DNA of 64,000 bases from Carya illinoinensis (Eukaryota > Streptophyta > Magnoliopsida > Fagales > Juglandaceae), in NCBI RefSeq assembly GCF_018687715.1, contig NC_056764.1, positions 1,242,501 through 1,306,500 on the forward strand. Reading direction: 5' to 3'. Position 1 is the first letter of the stretch. The number at the start of each line of letters is the position of its first letter. Below, in pieces: positions 13,285 to 22,900 of this stretch. The position numbers and the translations under genes are program-made. The notes beneath the pieces were generated by a model. It saw only the letters and a list, made by a program, of their open reading frames with translations, searched no databases and was not told the DNA's origin.

Positions 13285-16200
13285 GGGGTGGGGCGGGGTG
13301 TGGAGACATAGAGTTTACGATTACTTATATGTAATAGTTAACACAAGTTTGAAAATATAAAGATGTTTTGAAACCCATTAATTACTTGGTGTTATCTTTT
13401 TTTTGATAGGTTATTACTTGGTGTTATCTTGACACAAGAATAGAAGAACTTGTAAAATCTAGTTCAATTAAGGTTACACTAGTAATCATATCTGATACAA
13501 GAGTACTCTGGTTGTTGAAGTTGCATGTTGAAAGGATGTTGGCCTTACTTATCAAAAAGAAAGAAAGGATGTTGGGCTTGGCTCTCTTATTTTGACACCT
13601 TTCTGTGCGAACGAGTGGTTTCACACAATAATTTTCTATATTTATGTCCATTTCTGATTTGCAGGCATGAAACTCCCCAGGTAGAAATTTCCAATGCACA
13701 TGATAATTCTGTATGGGACCTTGCATGGCATCCTATTGGATATCTTCTTTGCAGGTGAACTCAGTTCTTGTTTATAGTCATCTTGTTTTAGGCAGTGAAT
13801 TATCTTCTTGAATATTTTTGTTTCCTATTTTTCAAAGCTTTTGACTGTATATAGAATGTATGAGGTTAAGCTTAATTTATAACAGAATGCTATGATACAT
13901 GTGAATATATAGTACACCATCTAATTATTTTATTCAGTCTATGGAGGATAAATAAAATTAGAGAACCCTTCAATATTTCCGAAAACAAAATTATGGTTAA
14001 CCAAGGAAAATAGTTTGTAGTAAAACAGCTTGACCAGAACAGTCCCTGCTCGAGAATGCATATGATGTGCACATAGCTTTTCTATTGTTTTAAAACCATC
14101 CCAGTAGGCTTTATGCATACCTCAATAACTGTGAGCTGCAATGTTGCATCTATAAATACAATTTTTTGTACTGTAGTGGACCAAAGATTTTAGGGCTTGA
14201 CCAAACTGCTCTGTTACTTTCTCCTTAAAATGTCATTTTAAATGAACCAACTGTCAAAAGAATTCACTTGAATAGAAAATTAGAAAATGCCTTGTTGGCT
14301 AGGGCCTGTGCTCTGCTATTTTTCTGGCCATGAGTTTTCAGGATATAGTGATAGAACAATGGGGGAGCTGAAAGTTTTTTTCTTCAAAACATTGTTTTCT
14401 TGTGTGGTGGCCATTGTATGTAATGGACTAAATGTCCATGACTTTCTTATTTCGGTTGTAAACTCTAGTTAGGTATTTTTCAAGTATACGCCCTGTGTAC
14501 TTGGGATTTGCCAATTATTTTGAATAAAACTACTTGATTACCGACCAAAAAAAAAAAAAAGGATATAGTGATTTCCAGTGATGCTTTAAATTAAGAAAAA
14601 AAGTTGTAGAACTAGCAGGTTCTCAATGTCAATGATTCTAGCACACATATTAGGCAAGTTTTGGTAGAAGTTAAATGAAGAGGAGCTTTATTGAATGCCT
14701 CATGTTGTATTTCTATCAGTAGAAAACATAAGAAGGACGTTTTTGATCTGTTCTTTAATATCATCACTGATGCATATATGATTAGTTGCAGGTGTTTATT
14801 AAGCTATGGCGTCCCAATCAATTTCTAAACTTGTATGGTTTCTTCTGCAGTGGTAGCAATGATCACACGACGAAGTTCTGGTGCAGAAATAGGCCGGGTG
14901 ACACTGCTCGTGATAAATTTAGCATGGGTCAGACCCAAGGTTGTATCCCCCCCCCCCCCCCCCAAAAAAAAAAAAAAAAAGAGCCAAAAAAAGAAAAAGC
15001 CACCTCACTCCTGATGTGAGGTGAAACTGCCCAACTTTCATTGGGGTCATAAAATTCCAGCAGTCAGATTTAGTATATCGAGCGTAGTAAATTTGGTGTT
15101 TCAATTTTCTAGGATGTATGCTATACTATCCAATGAACTGGCATAAGTTTTCTGAAAGTTCACGATCGAGGTTGAAATAATCAAACTTGAAGAGAGTATC
15201 TTTCATCATCTAAAGTATTTTCATCTATATCAGGTTATGGCGAGCAAAACCCGGTTTTTGGTGGTCGCATGGCTGGTAATTTCCCAGTACCAGAAGGGCC
15301 AACAACTCCAGGACCATTTCCTCCTGGGTTGACTCGAAATGAAGGAACCATTCCTGGTGTTGGGATTGCAATGCCACTATCTATACCAGCTCTTGATGCA
15401 GCTCAGGGAGACCAAAAGCAGCCCCTTCCTGTTTCTATGTCTTTAGGGCCTCCTCCTCTCCCTCCTGGTCCACATCCCTCCCTTCTTGCTGGCAACCAGC
15501 AGCAAGCATATCAACAAAACATGCAGCAGATCCCGCAACAACACCACCACCATCAACACCAGTCACTCCCACAGCAAATGTCCCCATTGCCTATGCCAAA
15601 CATGGCACAGCTTCAGCCTCCATCTCATTTACCTTTGCTTTCGCATCCCCATTTATCTCGCCCTCCACCCCAAATGCCCCCACTTGGTATGCCTTCATCA
15701 ATCCCATCTTCAATGCCAGGATCGATGTCTATGCCTTCATCAGGGCCTGCCTCACATCAATTGCCAATGCCTGGTCCAGGGGTATGATTTTGTGAACAGC
15801 TTTACTTTTTGTTTAATCTTTTGAAACTAGGCTTCCAATGTAGCCTGACCTTTCTAGAGAAGTGTTTATTATATTCAGGGAGAGGGGAGGGAGGGGACAA
15901 AACAGAAGAAAACCAGTTTGTTTGTTGCTGTGAATGTGTTGCTTAATAATTACTGGACTCCTGTCCCCTCCAGTCCTAATGCAAACCATGAAGGACCCAA
16001 GCTGGGCGACCTTTAGAAATTCTATTTTTGCATTTTGTTTCGCTCCCCTGCTGAAGATATGCATGTGCCATAATGAACAGGATGGTTTGTTCCCTTTGCA
16101 AAGTAATGGTATTCTAGCAATTCTGTTTTATTTATTTTCTTTTTCGCTAAAAGGTGTATCCCCTGAAAATTTCAAATTTGTGAATGGAGGACTTTAAGTT

Positions 16201-17931
16201 TGCTATGGTCATTTCTATATAAGAATAGAAGATATGAGGCTTATCTACGGTGGATTATTTTCTGTTGATGGGTGGTGATACCATGGGGTATGGCATTGAA
16301 TTCTTACATGTTTGTTATGCGTGACCCAAAAAAATTATTTTTACAAATTGATGTGGCCTGTAGCCCTTGGAAGAAGCTGTACTTTCATTGGACTGCAATA
16401 ACTAATCGACATGAATGTTCCAAAACTTATAGGGCCATGAATTATCTGCATGAACAGCAGCTTCAGGAGTGTTTCCAAGTTTGTGTATTCTCTTGTTTGA
16501 TTTTTTTTTTTTTTTTGGTACCTAAAACCTTGTTTTCTTACTCTAGGGGATGCAAGGTACAATGAATCAGATTCCTCCATTGCCTCAAGGCCATTTTATG
16601 GGCATGAGCCCCATGCACTCAAAATCTTTGCCTGCTAGCGGAGCACCTCCACCAGCTGGGAATTTTCAGAATGGATTGCCAAATATGCAGGCCCCATCAA
16701 ATGCAAGTGGGCCCCAGATGTATCCTCAGGGCGGGATGTTTAACCGGCCACAAGCCGGACAAATGCCAATGATGCCGGGGTATAATCCCTATCAGGTAGG
16801 ATAGAGGTTTTTTGCTTTTGTGAACTGCTTACTAATCAATCCAATTACCACCTGGGAATCTGATTCCACGTTTTCCACAATGACAATGCAACCTGATACA
16901 AAGTTTTGATCCATCTAGCACAGCCATCTACTCCACCATAGTGTTAGAACCCCAACTGTAATGCGAAGAAAAACCTGCCATAAAGCACCCCTCTGCATTT
17001 CTAACAAGGACCCGGATTCCCCAATGAGCTTCCCTCAATATTCAATTTAATCCATCTTGGTAATGATCTAATCCACTTGAGAATGCGAAGTTCTTGTTGC
17101 CTACATGGATCAACAGAGCCGCCCAGCTGCTATTAAGAAGCTTATCTGCACAAACCTTACTAACCTTTGTCACCCGAGACATGACTTCCACCTGCATCGC
17201 TTTATCTTCCAAATTAGGCTAGCCTTCTCCCAAAGTTGCGCCTCTATCCTTGCATGGCAACGCCTTAACCAAAGGCAGCAACTCATGATTGATGGAAGAA
17301 AACCAAACAGAAGATTCTCCTGTATTTTGCATCTGCAAACTAATTCTTCAAAAACATGATTGCCTCACCAGAGCCCTTAGGACTCACCCACAGAATCTAA
17401 ACCCCTGGGGATATTAGCATAGCAACTGACCTCCGTGGCCTCCCACTTAAATCGCAGTTTGATCCTAAGGGGAATCGAACATGTGACATAGGGCTCATGC
17501 ACACAAGGTCGCCCTCACCACTTGGGCCCACCTGTGGGTGATTGCCTCACCAGAAATCTTATACCCAGCACATCCGAAAATAACTCCAAATCTGTAAGGG
17601 CAGCTCACTATTCACTCCAAACATGATACTAAGATTCCTCAGCATAGCATAGACAACAGTCACATTTGGAAGCTAGAAAATGTTTGAAATTTCTTGAGAT
17701 TTACATCAAAAGGCAGGCTGTTGTTACCACCCCTCGTGAAGACAGAGATTTTATTAGGAACATATTTATGCCATATCCATTTTGCGTTTGTGCTTGTGTA
17801 GTGGTTTCAAATCATAGATTAGTCTACCGGAAGCTAAAATGTTGCAGTCCCTTTTGCAGTCTGGGAATCAATCTGGTATGCCTGCACATCCACCACAAGG
17901 TCCACCGCCACATGGACAAACACCTCAGTAG
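1569..17931 (+). CDS. FY: FY, WD-repeat mRNA 3'-end processing factor (WDR33/Pfs2 family)
   Basis: FY is the plant WDR33/Pfs2 homologue, a nuclear subunit of the cleavage and polyadenylation machinery; in Arabidopsis it acts with FCA in flowering-time control. Exons read from splice sites: 1569-1767, 2278-2369, 2774-2842, 2977-3081, 4688-4783, 4874-4956, 5094-5165, 5230-5327, 11718-11777, 11880-11940, 12024-12111, 12260-12323, 12537-12615, 13665-13754, 14851-14939, 15234-15781, 16547-16795, 17860-17931. They sum to 2214 nt (737 aa) with all phases closing and GT-AG borders. The N-terminus has a Gln run and Pro-rich tract; then comes the conserved [20 protein letters not shown] block, WD repeats from about residue 120 to 420, and a Pro/Met/Gln-rich tail with one PPLPP motif (residues 522-526). 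Arabidopsis FY has two such motifs. Intron 8 is 6.4 kb because of a LINE. The exon 10 donor (GTTAGT) is the least certain junction. Confidence 0.95.
3538..3982 (+). mobile_element. tRNA-derived SINE in FY intron 4, split by a MITE
   Basis: A pol III A box (TGGCTCAAGTGG, 3555-3566) and B box (GGTTCAAATCC, 3822-3832) are in tRNA order. The element ends in a short A-rich tail (taataaaaaaag). Imperfect target-site copies flank it: agttaatgctga at 3524 and agttgatgctga at 3983. The A and B boxes lie about 270 bp apart only because a 211-bp TIR element was inserted between them. It lies in sense orientation inside an intron. Confidence 0.8.
3608..3818. mobile_element. Tourist-like MITE nested in the SINE
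   Basis: Terminal inverted repeats of 18 bp match at 15 positions (AGCCCGGATTGGTTACAC on the left; GGCCCCGTTTGGTTACAC on the right, reverse strand). A TAA duplication at 3605-3607 and 3819-3821 fits the TTA/TAA target of PIF/Harbinger elements. The interior is AT-rich with subterminal 'catctcatctcatc'. It cannot code for a protein. Related copies occur near 19,132, 47,100, 47,334 and 56,966. Confidence 0.8.
4075..4334 (-). mobile_element. tRNA-derived SINE, antisense in FY intron 4
   Basis: Read on the minus strand it has an A box (TTGGCCCAAGTGG, 4310-4322) and a B box (GGTTCAACACC, 4257-4267), and ends in an oligo-A tail seen as T-runs at 4075-4096. A perfect 14-bp target-site duplication, agaagttacacaac, lies at 4061-4074 and 4335-4348. 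The 5' part resembles the SINE at 3538, so both probably belong to one family. Confidence 0.85.
5831..7504 (+). pseudogene. LINE ORF1 (gag-like), one nonsense codon
   Basis: A single frame runs from the ATG at 5831 to the TGA at 7502-7504, interrupted only by a TGA at 6305-6307, giving about 557 codons. The first part contains a Trp/Arg-rich segment ([11 protein letters not shown]) and a basic region ([20 protein letters not shown]). The second part is acidic and low in complexity, as expected for a LINE ORF1 linker. I recognise no defined domain and base the ORF1 call on its position before the endonuclease/RT ORF. In the element's life cycle it would bind the element RNA. Confidence 0.75.
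7501..11115 (+). pseudogene. LINE ORF2 (endonuclease, reverse transcriptase, zf-RVT), frameshifted
   Basis: The ORF starts at an ATG overlapping the ORF1 stop (ATGA). An AP-type endonuclease domain opens it ([28 protein letters not shown]). The reverse transcriptase follows, with [15 protein letters not shown] and [10 protein letters not shown]; the FADD catalytic box lies near 9,540. The end is a zf-RVT domain ([18 protein letters not shown]) and the [12 protein letters not shown] tail. Lesions: a one-base gain in a G-run near 9,385 shifts the frame before the QGDP box; a second frameshift lies near 10,165-10,230; a TGA at 10846-10848 replaces an expected Trp. The ORF is therefore inactive as read. 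Confidence 0.9.
12781..13003 (-). mobile_element. 5'-truncated LINE insertion in FY intron 13
   Basis: The minus strand carries the last ORF2 codons (reading FEDCE then FFKTLFLW) and the LINE 3' UTR. The insertion is flanked by 18-bp target copies that match at 17 positions: ttaacctaaattagattt at 12763-12780 and ttaacctagattagattt at 13004-13021. It is antisense to FY and about 220 bp long. Confidence 0.9.
13240..13300 (+). repeat. T-run followed by a 25-G tract
   Basis: A T-rich run ends at 13263. An uninterrupted run of 25 G follows (13264-13288), then TGGGGCGGGGTG, all in FY intron 13. The transcript is G-rich on the sense strand and could form G-quadruplexes. Homopolymer length is unreliable in most assemblies. 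Confidence 0.85.
13399..13412 (-). mobile_element. 14-bp micro-insertion of a LINE 3' terminus
   Basis: An exact 18-bp direct repeat, attacttggtgttatctt, lies at 13381-13398 and 13413-13430 and brackets ttttttgataggtt. The reverse strand of the insert (aacctatcaaaaaa) equals the last bases plus A-tail of the LINE family seen elsewhere in this window (acctatcaaaaaaaa). The structure is therefore best read as an extremely 5'-truncated, TSD-flanked LINE insertion. Confidence 0.7.
13543..13562 (+). mobile_element. 20-bp micro-insertion of a LINE 3' terminus
   Basis: A 13-bp direct repeat, gaaaggatgttgg, lies at 13530-13542 and 13563-13575 and brackets ccttacttatcaaaaagaaa. The insert matches the LINE 3' end (ttacctatcaaaaaaaag) in + orientation. 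It lies about 130 bp from the other micro-insertion in the same FY intron. Confidence 0.65.
14353..14560 (+). mobile_element. 5'-truncated LINE insertion in FY intron 14
   Basis: It carries the final ORF2 codons, the LINE 3' UTR (gtgtacttgggatttgcc) and a 14-A tail. A perfect 12-bp target-site duplication, ggatatagtgat, lies at 14341-14352 and 14561-14572. Sense orientation relative to FY, about 208 bp. Confidence 0.92.
14947..14980 (+). repeat. (C)17(A)17 tract just after the FY exon 15 donor
   Basis: Seventeen C are followed by seventeen A, starting seven bases after the splice donor at 14940. Similar C-rich tracts lie at 31583-31600 and near 58,778-58,800. I see no function; length may vary between alleles or assemblies. 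Confidence 0.85.
16830..17650 (-). mobile_element. degenerate LINE relic with RNase H-like region, in FY intron 17
   Basis: The reverse strand reads, with frame breaks, a plant RVT_3/RNase H-like segment ([17 protein letters not shown], 'GNPG' being typical) and upstream of it a zf-RVT-tail-like segment ([20 protein letters not shown]). The copy is old, with several stops, and differs from the family inserted elsewhere, which ends without an RNase H region. A SINE interrupts it at 17373-17538. It is antisense to FY. Confidence 0.6.
17373..17538 (-). mobile_element. tRNA-derived SINE inserted in the LINE relic
   Basis: On the minus strand an A box (TGGGCCCAAGTGG, 17518-17530) precedes a B box (TGTTCGATTCC, 17471-17481). 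Perfect 16-bp target copies, tgattgcctcaccaga, lie at 17357-17372 and 17539-17554. It seems to be a different SINE lineage from the two in intron 4, because the body after the boxes does not match them. Confidence 0.85.
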
Positions 17932-19128
17932 GCCATTCTTATGTCAAACCATGGCATTGCAGGGGCTGCCATCTATGCCAGAAGGGAAAGAAATCTGTCT
18001 TCGACAAATTATACTAATGTTTAATCCTACCTTTCAGCCCTTTTTTAATAAGTACCTTTCAGCCCTTTTCTTTTCTTCTTCTTCTTCTTCTTCTTTTTGT
18101 GTTGTAGTTCATTGGATAGGATGGCTTTTGTTGCGCCAAAGATTCGCCATGAGTTGTCAGTTTGATAGGATTCTCATCTGGTTGAGCTCGTCATTAGTTT
18201 TGTTAAACAGCTGGTTATCACATACTGTAGGCAATGAATTTAGAAATCCCAAAATCCCGCTTGTCGCAAATTCGGGCTTTAGGAATTTACATTGATAATT
18301 TTCTGTAATGTTTCTGTTGGCGTTAGTGATTATTTGCTATATTTTCCTATAACTATGCCGTATGATCGTGTTATGTTTACTACTGTGGATACTGTACTGC
18401 TGTGCTGTGTATGGTAGGCACAGAATCCTCCCAAGAAATTAGATTGTATCAATGAAAATAGTTCAGACAAATTTTTAATAGAAAATATTAAAATAATAAA
18501 TAAATATATCCAGACAAATTTGATGGCGTAGAAAGTGCCTTGTGCATCTCGTTTTGCACATAGATTTGCAGTAACGTTCTGCAAGATTCATGGGCGGAGG
18601 CCAAGACTGAAGAAGGCGGCGGAGGCTAAGTTCTGGACTGAAAATGAGAGGGTGAGAATCAAGATTCTTGTGGAGGCTGATCTTCAACTGCAGTTTGTAC
18701 TACCGCAACTACTGATATAATGATCCGAATAATCACCCCAATATGTCATCACATTGAGGGCGATTTTTGCTCCTTGGCTTGATCTTCCTGCATGGGTTAC
18801 TTGCAAGTCAGAATACAAAAGCAAATTAAGCTTATATATATATATATATATAAGGTCCGTACTTCTTATGAATGAATGTCAAATGAAAAGCTTTGAAGAT
18901 TTTTTTCTATGTATCAAACTAAGGATATGCTAGTTTGAAAATGGATTCTTCTTGCAAAGAATTTTTATCTTTGATCACAAATATTTTATTTGGACGAAGA
19001 GCCACCTTGCAATGGGTGACTTTTGGAAAGAACTTGAACCAAATGAAACTAGCTTTCTAATTTTTAAGGCGCGCATGCTTGTAAACGGCTGTAAGAATTA
19101 GTACCAAGAAAGAAAAATATTAAAAGAT
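17932..19128. other. FY 3' UTR and intergenic DNA
   Basis: FY 3' UTR probably extends to about 18,450, but no single poly(A) signal stands out. A CTT-rich run lies at 18067-18090 and a (TA)n run at about 18833-18852. Short frames on both strands at 18,475-18,720 do not resemble a known protein and are not called. Nothing else is seen. Confidence 0.5.
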
Positions 19129-19131
19129 TTA

Positions 19132-19349
19132 CGCCCCGTTCTGATTTGAAATGCGTTTCATCTCATCATAATTTTTTTAAAATATTACACAAAATACAAT
19201 AAATTATTCAACTTTTTTAAATCTCAATTTAACTTTTCCAAATTCCAAAACAGCAATAATATTAAAAAATAATATTCTAATAATATTTTATTCAATTTTC
19301 ATCATTCATCCAAAACCATCTCATCTCATCTTTAAATTCAAACCAGCCC
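19132..19349. mobile_element. Tourist-like MITE
   Basis: TTA copies at 19129-19131 and 19350-19352 flank an AT-rich element. Its ends are inverted (cgccccgttctgatttgaaa on the left; gggctggtttgaatttaaa on the right, reverse strand), with subterminal 'tctcatc' repeats. Same family as the elements at 3608 and 56966. Confidence 0.75.
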
Positions 19350-19909
19350 TTATTAAAATTTTAGATATACTATTTTCATTTTAAATATTAACATTCTCAA
19401 TTATATTTCACATGTGGCACAGTTGAAATACTTGACGCATTAAGTCACTCTAGATGGTGTTACATCTGTAAATATGATTGGAAATTACAAAATCTAGAAT
19501 GAAAAATAACGTTATTTTTAGATAGAATTTGTCAAAATGATAAAGCCCAAAAAATCCAAAAGCCACCTTTTTGAAACCTTGTAGAATGATTAGTTACCGC
19601 AAAAGCATTAGTGTGTGCACAAATGAATTTTCAAAACTACGGAGAGACATGTGCAAGTTGAGCAACCCATACATAGATACTGACAAACGTAGCAATGCAT
19701 GTTTCCTATTTTGCTCATATAATATGTGCGCAAACTACGTAAATAAGATTTGTGCAAATAATTATTTTAGAGATCTTGGGGTTTACCTTGCTTGTTCCTC
19801 TAAAATCCGCTTGTCCAGAAACCTCATCAGATACTTGAGGGAGATCATAGTCATTCTCTGCCGAACAACACCTGCTCAAACGCATGCAGATAAATTTTTT
19901 GTTTCTCCT

Positions 19910-22900
19910 CTAACTGTACATGAAAGGATATCCCAAAATTCCAAACTCTGTGGTATTTGAGCTGTCTGGCAAAGCCTGTAGCCTGTCACAATCCCATATT
20001 TCCATATTATCGAGAGAGCTGAGGCTTTTCAGTCCCTTGGGTAGGGATTTAAGACTTGGCAGACGCTCAAGATGAAGAGAGCATAAACTACTTGGCAGCA
20101 ACCACTTCTCTGGAAAAGATACTAACCCCTGACATCCACCCAAGGACAAATCCATGAGACAAGTGAGTCTGTGCAGCCCCCACTCAAAGGAGGGCCTGAG
20201 ATTCTCAGAGTCTAAAATTGAAAGTGACTGCAGATTGGCAGGTAACCCCCCTTCTGGAAATGATGCAAGACTTGAGCAACCATTTATATGTAGTTCTTGA
20301 AGAGATGTGAGGTTGCACATCCAATTTGGTAGGGACTTGAGACTCTGGCAATTGGAGATTCTAATTGATCGCAACTTGGCTGGCAAGCCGGGTTCTGGAA
20401 AATACAGAAGAAGTGGGCAATCAACTATTTCCAAGTAATCGAGATACACGAGGTTTTGTAGGCCTCCAGGTAATGACTTGAGGTCTTTACAATTGTTGAT
20501 GATAAGTTCTTCAAGGCTTATGGCAGTGCTAGATGTGACTCTGGACAGTCCAAAAGTACCTTCCGAGAAGGACCTAATAGAATGACAAAATGAAATTTTG
20601 AAGACTTTAAGGCAAGTATTGTTGTGCATCTGCTCTGGAAACGACTCCAACTTCTTGCAGTTATGGATTTCAAGTTTCTTAAGTGTGCTGGGAAACTGGC
20701 CTCTTGGTAAAGATGTGAGAGAGGAGCAATCTTCAATTACCAAATATTCGAGTAAAAGAGGTTCCTCATTGTTATGCATCTTCCACTCAGGCAGGAACTG
20801 CAGAGCCTCACATTCCTTGATTTCAAGGCCAATAAGCATGGAAGGCAAGCCTGTCTCAGGAAAGGAGACAAGCAAGGGGCACTTGAAGACCCTCAACTCC
20901 TTAAGAGAGGAGAGTTCATGTAAACTTGGTGGCAACTGCTCCAACAATGGACATCCTGAAATCTCCAGTCGTTGGAGGCGTTGGAGATTTTGAAATCCAA
21001 TTTCACTCGACAAAGAAGTGATCTCACCAATATGGGCAACCTGTAATTCTTCCAGAGATGTTAGCTTCTGAAGAAACCCTTCAAGCAAACATGTGAGCCT
21101 GGGAATTTCACACATACGCAAGTAGCTGAGTGAAGGGAGCTTAACCATATTTCGCAACAGTTCCTCATCAATCTTGTTTACATCTAACTCGCGGATTGAA
21201 GGAAGCCTTGGAAGTTCTTTCAATACTTGGCATCCATTTATTTCAAGCATTGTCAACGAAGGAAAGAGACGCGGTAGTTCCCTCAGTTTGGGGCATGTCC
21301 ATATAGAAAGCTCAAGGAGGCATGGGAATTCTCTGCCTTGTTCTAAGCTATCATCAACTGTAAGAAGCCTTGGAGGGGTTTCCAGTTCTTTACATTCCTT
21401 AATACTCATTTTTTTCAAGGCAGGAAAATGGTGTGAGAATTTCCTAAGCTTAGGACAGTTACAAATTTCAATCTTTTGAAGGTTATTGAAGTCTCCCCTG
21501 ACTTCAAGTCCAGAAGAAGACCATTCCTCCCATTGTAACATGCTGTCAAACTTTAAAGTTTCCAATGCTGGGAAAGGCATAGCAGAAGAACGCCCATCCC
21601 CATAGAACTCAGTTCCTATTCTCTTTATTTCTTCCATTCCTTCAATCACGAGTTCTTTGAGAGAAGTTAGTTGCCCAAGTGGTGGTAGATAACTACACTT
21701 TCTGCAATTGCTAATTCTTAGAAGATTCAGATTGGAGAACAAAGGGGATCCCATCCAACTTGGGAATTTTGTACCTCCATAATCACTGATTATGATTTGC
21801 TTGATGTTTTTGTGTGGTTGCAACATTTCAAGAACATCTGTTGCAACTGTTTCGTTTATTGAACCATCCAAACTGTTGCTCCATCCCACTGTTCGCTCAG
21901 CAGATTCTTGTGTATAACTTGTTATGAGTTCCCCAAAGTTTGGAAATCTTATATTTTTAAAGTCTCTGGTGCTGGGATCTTCGTGGATTTTGAGAACTTG
22001 TGGCATGTCAGAATCTTTGAAGCTGTCACTCCATTGGAATATTAACTGATCGAGTTCCTGCTTGTCCTTCAAATTAGCCTCCACTGTATCATCAAAACTG
22101 ACAACGTTTTTCAGTCCGGAAATGTGAAGCGATCCTCGAAGTTGCAACATGTCCTTCAAGCCTCCAATTTTTAACCCACCGTCTTTACCCACTATATAAG
22201 TAGACAACGTCTGAAGATTCTTCAATCTACAAATTTCCTGAGGCATCTCTTTTAACCCGCTTGCACTAATAAGGAGATGTCGTAAGCTTGTTAGGTTCCC
22301 CATCTTGGAAGGCAGCTTATTGAGTGAGTTACATTGCCACAGGATTAAAGTCTGTAAATTGTAAAGACTACCTGCTGAGTCGGGTAACCTTTGAATTGCT
22401 GTGTAAGAAAGGTCCAGGTAGCGTAGATGTTTCAAGTCACCAATGGAATCTGGCAATTCAGTGATACGATAAGCATTGAATGACAACACCCGTAGATATC
22501 TTAACTTTGGCAAGAGATCACCAGGCACATTATTAGCCATATAGCTAACTCCAATCAAGCCAGTTGGATCCACTGGCAGGAAGGTGCGTAAGCGTTCAAC
22601 TCCATTGAAGGCCTCAAATTTTGGGAGCAAATCACGCCTGCCACGACGGTATGAGGAATGACGAGCCCTCCCAAAAATTCTGCTTTGATTGGCATTCTTT
22701 AACTTATCCCCCAGTCTGAAGCAAAACTCACCAGAAACAACATCGGCTAAATCTCTAATGAGGCCATGCATTACAAATCGTGATTTATTGTCGATAGATT
22801 CCTGAAAGAATGACCTTGATACTAGCTCAAGAAAATATTCGCCACCCACTTCTTCAAGTCTTTTATTTGCTTTAGGTGTCTGCACAAATCCTTCTGCCAG

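Noticed and set aside
20518..21479. ORFs on other frames and on the plus strand inside the NLR
   Set aside because: Shadows of the LRR coding sequence; the repeated Leu codons keep other frames open.
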